From Rhodosorus marinus (taxonomy: Eukaryota > Rhodophyta > Stylonematophyceae > Stylonematales > Stylonemataceae): 64,000 nt of DNA. Made by a program: the position numbers and the translations under genes. Below are positions 58,428 through 64,000 of the stretch, one piece after another (within the stretch, counting starts at the first letter, position 1; the number at the start of each line of letters is the position of its first letter). The stretch lies in the NCBI GenBank assembly GCA_029953675.1, contig JAMWBK010000003.1:2542001-2606000 (forward strand). Direction: 5' to 3'. Under the pieces are notes generated by a model. The model saw only the letters and a list, made by a program, of their open reading frames with translations. It was not told the origin of the DNA and did not search any database.

Positions 58428-61036
58428 AGCGGAGACACGGTCTGTCTTACCAGATAGCAGGCAACTGAAATTTCACAACTGATTCACAGCAACAGAAGCT
58501 CAACTGCTAAGAAATGAAAGGTATCTTTAGTGGTTCTGACTTCAGCATTGCCGATCAGTTGGAAGCAGACACTGCATGTTCTCGCAACAAAAAAAAGCCG
58601 AGCCGAGGAACACGTTCATCGTCTGCGGGATGAACTGATAACGGCACGGTGACAAACGAGGACGACACTGAGATCGGACATGGACTGAAGTGCATAATTT
58701 AAAATTTCTATTCGTAATTATAAGATATATAATGTCGCATAAGCGATAAAAGTTTTCATATTACAATAACATTTCATTATTTATTCAAAAATACACCCAC
58801 TCTACGCGCGTACTTCTTCAAGATAAGAAACCTCTTAGAAATGTTTTCATCCACAATTCAAGTATGTACGTAAGACCTTCAGGTTTATCTTAGATTCAAG
58901 GATCTTGTGCGGAGTTTTAGTATTTTTATTAGGTAGTATGAAGGCTTGTGCTTTGATGGTTCAATATTTAGAAACAATCCCAATAAACATGTACATATAT
59001 TCTAGACATGGTTTTTTGTAGAATGTTTCAAAACCCTAAAATACTGAACTACGATTTCTGGCACCCCTCCTATGCTGCTAGACCAGTTTTCCGTTCTCAC
59101 CAAAATGAATAAAATAGTAATTTATTGGTGCTTCGGAGCTCATGGATCTGTGACATTGGTGCTATCCCCCCCGTTCTGGAAATACATTCTTCCCATTCTT
59201 GCTTATCGCGTATTTGTGTTTGACTAAGATTTCCAACCCTATGGATAGGCAGCTGAAAACAATAAACAAAAAAAAACGTTTGAAAATACTTACATCAACG
59301 ATGATTTCAGTTTTGCTGAGCAGCCACCTTCATCATTATGCATCCATTGTATAAGCCGTACGTGGGGTTCACCAAGTAGATGCAGTAATACTTTGGGATT
59401 GCAACGGCAACAGGCTTCACAGGAGTTGATTGTTGGCAACAAGGTCGCGTAGGGGCACTGAATTAGTTGTGAAATTAAGTCCCTTTACTTTCTGGTAAAC
59501 TGGGTTGCGCCCGGCTTCAAGGCTTTTCAACATGTTTGGGGTGATGGGGCATGGGATGTACTAGCCAGTCTTGCGGTTACGTTAGTCTGGGGTTTGGTTC
59601 TTAATCACCTCAATCTTACCCTGGAGTAGACCATCCACCACGTTGCTTGGCACTAAACAGCGTCTCTTTTTCATACTTGTCCCGTAAGGGTTCGATTTCT
59701 GTATTGGCATCTGTGCAGGTTAGGGCTCAGAGAGAGAATTGTTTTTCCCGCAAGCCAGTTTACTGGATTCCGGATGCATGTGGTAAAGGATAATGAAAAT
59801 TCCTCCAAAAAAATAACAGTCAAGAAAACGGACACGTCCGATTATCTCAAAAAGCTCCTACACAAATGGGCCGCATCGTTCTTAAAATCATCAGGGTCCA
59901 ATAGAACTTCATATCATGCAGAATCTTCATTATTTATCTCGAAGCTGACACCATGAATGGGCCACATCGTTCTTACATGCATCAGAGTTACAATTTTACA
60001 TCACGCAGCATCTTTATGCGGATATCTCGTTTCTTTTCTTCAACCGAAAATTTTCTTGTAGAAACCAGGAACGTTCGTGTTTCCTCAACGAAATCCATTC
60101 GTCTTCTTCACAAAACTAAACGGGATAAGGGGAGACAACCCTACTCTTCAATCTCATCTCCAGAAGCTCCCCTTCTCCCCCACTCACTCCAAAGTTTTTC
60201 CCTGTATCCCTGCCTCGAAACGCACACCATGCTGCTCCTGCCCCACCCGTTAGAGTCCCCCGTCAGGGGAGACTGATGTCTGACGCGTTTGACAATAAGA
60301 CACCGCCAAAATTACATTTCTACTGTCAAAACGGACATATCATCCGAATTTGTTTCAAAGAATATTTTACCAACAATATATGAAATGCTTTAAAATATTA
60401 CTAGTTTTCTTCTCCATGTTTCGGTAAAAGGGTTCCAAAAACGAAACTAAAAAAGAGGATAATTCTGCCTTGGCAGGAAGGAAAAAAAATAGGATAGAAA
60501 AAATGGTTTAAGCAAACAAAAAAAGAGATGGAGGGTTTTGTGTCAGAGAACATAAAATTGTTGTTTGGACGGATGACGCGATAAAAGTAATATGGTTTGT
60601 TCTGGGTTTTTCTAAAACTTTTCGCACGGATTGACGAAAACGGTTGTCAAAAATGAGGGGTTTTGTAGAAACCTGGGTTTTTGAAGGTTTTGGGGTTTTA
60701 AGGTGAGGGTTGGCAGGGGAAGGGAAAGGGAGGAGCGGAGGGAAGGAGAGGCGGGTGTGGGGTGTATGGTAGTGTATTGAGGTATACTTATTGAAAGGTT
60801 TAGACCTATAAATACGGAACCTCAAGAACTCGATTCCCTCTGGTATCTGTGTTTGTTTGTTTTTTTCTTGCATGCTGTGGAGCTGAGCGCTGAGGTTTTC
60901 GACCGAGTTTTTTTTTTTCTTCTTTTGGTTTGGAGAGCTCGGAGAGCGAACCGGAGGTTGGGGGGGCGTTCTTATCGACAACTTTTGTTGCCCGTGAGAT
61001 CCGCTACCTGTTTTTATCTGCTGTACCAGTTCTCTG
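58428..61036. other. Gene-poor stretch upstream of the AGC kinase
   Basis: 58690-59330 and 60340-60500 are A/T-rich. Short frames at 59774-60276 are unsupported. From about 60655 to the kinase start the plus strand is G/T-rich. Confidence 0.5.
60807..60814 (+). promoter_or_regulatory. TATA-like box before the AGC kinase
   Basis: TATAAATA, 223 bases upstream of the ATG, in a G/T-rich flank. Consensus match only. Confidence 0.35.
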
Positions 61037-62854
61037 ATGGCGGGGTCCGCGACGCCGGAGCGTGCTCCCAGCAGAGGATTTACTGGGCTGAAGGGTCGCT
61101 TGTCGAGGAAGAAAGGAGCGGTTGGAGTGAAGACCAAGTCGAAAACGAGAGCGGCCTTTGATCCTTCTAGGTACACTGAGCAATCGGAGAGTGCTCTTCA
61201 AGGAAAGACGATAGAGAAACCCGCGGTCAATTCCTACGCCCTGTTGGAGAAGCACGATGCGGTGGTAGCTGGCGCAGTGTCACTCAGAAAAGCGAACATG
61301 CTTTCGTTTAGCAGCTGGGAGACATTCTACGCAGAACTCAGAGGAACAACTGTACTCTTGTATCCGGACGGGAACGCTCGTACTCGAGGAAACATCGATT
61401 CGAACCTTGTCGGCCTGTTCTCGATGGCCGGCTGCGTCTGTACATCAAAGGGAGGGAACGTTGTGCGGTTGAGGAAAGACGGTTTCGCAATGTTGCTGCG
61501 CGTGGAAAGCCCTGATAAGGTTCGCAGATGGATTGATGCTCTGGAGATCGCAGCGGGCCAGCACAGTCGACGGCCCTCCGATTTTCGAGTGATCGCTGCG
61601 ATTGGAGAGGGGGCAGGCGGAAAGGTCTTCTTGGTGATGGACGTGCATACTGGGGAGAGGTATGCTTCGACCCCCTAACGTTGACCAAGTTTTCCCCCAT
61701 GGAAGACCAGAACCCCGTTTAACAAAGGTATTTTCTCCTGTTCTTGCAGACTAGCCATGAAGAGCATTCCAAAGGATAAGGTGAACCAAACTGCAGCTGG
61801 ATTTCGGCATATGGTTGACGAGAGACTATTGATGCAGCTGAGCGTTGGGCATCCGTTCTTGGTGCAGCTCCGCTACGCGTTCCAGACTCGGAAACGTTTC
61901 TATCTGGTTACCAATTTCTGTGAAGGGGGTGATATCTATTATTATATGTATCACAGCCAGAGCGGGTTAAGCGAAATCGAAGCGAAGGCTGTTTGTGCGG
62001 AAGTCCTATTGGCGCTGGAGCACATTCACAAGCTCGGGTTTATTTACAGAGATTTAAAGCCGGAAAACATTCTGCTGGACGGAAACGGGCACGTAAGGCT
62101 GGCCGACTTTGGCCTCTGTAAGCACTTCAAGGAGCCGCTGCGGCTTGCAAGAACTGGGACGATCTGTGGCACTCATTCCTATGTTGCTCCGGAAATGTTG
62201 ACGGAGAACTATGGCGATTCAATTGACGCGTGGGCAATGGGAGTTTTCTTGTACAACATTGTTGTTGGTCAGCCACCTTTCGTAGCAACCAACCTTACCG
62301 AGGTTGAAGAAAACCTGAAGGCCGATGAGGAGATAACTTTCTACGACTCGATTATGTCCGAAAAGCTTATTGACTTTATTTCCGGGTGCGCTATATTTCC
62401 CATCTCATTACGGTAACAGGGCTAGATGCAGTACACGTGTTAGTGCATCAGGTATCTCAACAGGGCGATTTTTTTTTTCGTACTGTGTATGTTATTTTGG
62501 GCCTACAGACTTCTTGACAAGAAATCCTCCACGCGCTTGGGTTGCAAGGAATCCAGTCTCGCGGAGCTGAAGGAGCACGAATTCTTGGTGGACCTGAACT
62601 GGAACGATGTCCTCCAGAAGACGCAGCCCACCGAAGGGCGGCTGAGAATCAAGCAATCGAAGACGGGTGAGGGGAATTCGGATCAGGGTCTCTTAAGAAA
62701 CTTCGAGCCCTCCGAGTGGAGGCACGTAAAGCTGGATCCTGAGGCCCCAGATCCAACGTACGGAAGACTATGGCCTCCCTTGGGCGGGCGGGAGCTTTCC
62801 GAGATGGACAACAACCTCCTTTTGGGGTTCGAATTCTCGTCGGCATCTGCATAG
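61037..62854 (+). CDS. PH-domain AGC protein kinase (Akt/PKB-like)
   Basis: Three exons, 61037-61659, 61750-62385 and 62509-62854, give 534 residues. A PH domain covers about 75-175 (SLRKANMLSFSSWETFYAEL ... DKVRRWIDALEIA). The kinase has the glycine loop GEGAGGKV at 190-197, Lys212 in LAMK, YRDLKPEN with Asp309, DFG at 327-329 and the activation loop TICGTHSYVAPE with the PDK1-type Thr345. The splice ISG|LLDKKSSTRLG restores the usual LLxxxxxxRLG. The order PH then AGC kinase plus tail is that of Akt. The tail ends LLGFEFSSASA, where LLGFEF (524-529) occupies the hydrophobic motif but with Glu in place of Ser/Thr. Substrates cannot be told. It converges on the S41 peptidase, leaving 121 nt between stops. 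Confidence 0.93.
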
Positions 62855-62975
62855 CCTCCCACCACAGGGCCCGACGAGCACTCGCGATACAGAATTTTGT
62901 GGAAGCCAGTTTATTGGATTCCAGGAATAGATTATTTTCAATACCTTCAGCATACTGACCATATCTACAAGTGAT

Positions 62976-64000
62976 CTAAATCTGCGGACCCGCAGATGCT
63001 ACCTTTGAATCGAGGTCCGCCGGTTGAAGCAGCTGTGTATACAGGTTGTTATTCTTCAGCAGTTCCACGGCCTGACAGGTGTACAGGAATCACAGACGCA
63101 AGCAAATCAAAATGGCAAAGAGAGAAGCACGGCTTTTGATTAGATCCAGGATGTTGTGTATGTCCTCAAACATAAGTACTTAAAAGTAATAAAATCGTAT
63201 TCGTGTGAATCGAGGCAAGGTGTGTTTTGTCTTCTTTGAGGACTTCTCGCATACCTTGAGCACTTGCGCATCAGTCTTCGCTTCAGCAACCAGGCGAACT
63301 GACTCCGCTTGCGTCCTAGACCTTATCGAGTGTTCGAGCCTCCTACGTATTTCCGTTCCATGTCTCACAAAATCTAGTTTCATCTCCGCAGATATTGTGC
63401 TCCGTAATTGGTTCATGTGACCTCCGTCCGAGTAGCCTTCCTCTTTGAGATACTTTTCCAGCGACTCCAGTCCCAAATCTACTCGAGATTTGTACTTGAA
63501 GTCGCTATCGTCGACGAATTTTACAAAGTCCTTGTAAATGGTGTTTGTAACTACAAAATTGTCGGGCAAAGGAGCATGCAGCTATAGCAGTAGAGCAACC
63601 AGGTGCAACAAGAGAAAAAAAAAAAGGCTCGCGTACGTCAGCTCTTCATGAAAGGTCTATTGATAGAGGCCGACGGACAAGAATCGGCGAGAAAAGGAAT
63701 CCGCTACTTACATTGGCGGCATAGTCATTTGCAAAGTAGAAGAACAGCCCCTTCTCAATCAGTGATGCCTCGAGTTCACTTAGTTGTGAGGCAGGGGCCA
63801 CAAAGTCAACATCAATTCCCCCACCGTCTTTGACAGATCGACCGTGAAGTGTACGAAACTCCTGCGAATCAAGGGGAATACAATGAGCTTTCCGCTCCTA
63901 CATTGCAGAGAATTCATCCCCTCAACGGCAACGCCGAAAACAACTTACCAGTCTGTCCGCGTCCAACCTTTCCTTGGCCACGAGCGTACCGTTATCTGAC
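62976..64000 (-). CDS. C-terminal-processing (tail-specific) peptidase, S41 family, 3' part
   Basis: Four exons are visible: 64000-63949 (cut by the edge), 63861-63712, 63581-63255 and 63071-62976, about 207 residues. Exon b has EFRTLHGRSVKDGGGIDVDF, the GRxVxxGGGIxPD motif found after the catalytic core of S41 peptidases. Exon c has TIYKDFVKFVDDSDFKYKSR and exon d AVELLKNNNLYTQLL, the helical C-terminal region of Bacteroidetes-type tail-specific proteases. The catalytic Ser/Lys part and any targeting peptide lie outside the window. Plastid CtpA, a relative, matures PSII D1, but this branch differs, so function stays open. All joins are in phase (donors GTAAGT, GTAAGT, GTATGC). Confidence 0.85.

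Overview
This window is nuclear DNA of a eukaryote, most likely a red alga or a close primary-plastid relative. The genes are split by short GT-AG introns (mostly 74-140 nt). It encodes plastid-type proteins (a stromal processing peptidase, two thylakoid-type bestrophins) beside ordinary eukaryotic genes (ORC3, CDC6, GID8, KMO, an Akt-like kinase). Several predicted plastid preproteins begin with Met followed within three residues by Phe (MGF, MIGF, MVGF, MYSF), with no ER signal peptide; this fits the Phe-dependent transit peptides of red algae and glaucophytes. The assignment is inference and I cannot name a species.

Layout. 1-802: RABL3-like GTPase (minus, cut by the left edge). 2007-4127: mitochondrial helical-repeat protein (minus). 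5-10 kb: gene-poor, with one doubtful two-exon gene and a 32-nt minisatellite. 10.4-12.6 kb: ORC3 (minus). 14.1-18.3 kb: stromal processing peptidase, 7 exons (plus). 19.1-20.8 kb: RNase Z (plus). 21.4-22.2 kb: unrecognised minus gene. 22.5-24.2 kb: SDHAF4 (plus) and a short-chain dehydrogenase (minus), whose stop codons overlap tail to tail. 24.7-26.1 kb: CDC6 (minus). 28.2-29.8 kb: a perfect 19-bp hairpin, a small unknown gene and a 22-nt tandem array. 30-31.3 kb: RRM/BPA1-like protein. 33.2-35.3 kb: GID8 (plus) facing an unknown Ser-Pro-rich gene (minus). 35.3-38 kb: gene-poor. 38.7-39.8 kb: CUE-DUF1771-Smr protein (minus). 41.6-43.2 kb: kynurenine 3-monooxygenase (plus). 43.4-44.1 kb: small plastid membrane protein (minus). 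45-49.3 kb: tandem duplication of an LtrA-family membrane protein. 49.4-53.9 kb: tandem pair of plastid bestrophins (minus). 57.1-58.4 kb: PPCS (plus). 61.0-62.9 kb: PH-domain AGC kinase (plus). 62.98 kb to the right edge: S41 peptidase (minus).

How the genes relate. They do not form one pathway. Themes are DNA replication licensing (ORC3, CDC6, both with E2F-like sites near the start), plastid protein import and membrane transport (peptidase, bestrophins, small TM protein), and mitochondrial maintenance (SDHAF4, helical-repeat protein, KMO). The two adjacent tandem pairs (LtrA x2, bestrophin x2) make 45-54 kb the most structurally dynamic part. Exon models were built by eye from reading frame, splice consensus and family similarity. 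Exon joins are stated so they can be tested against RNA-seq.
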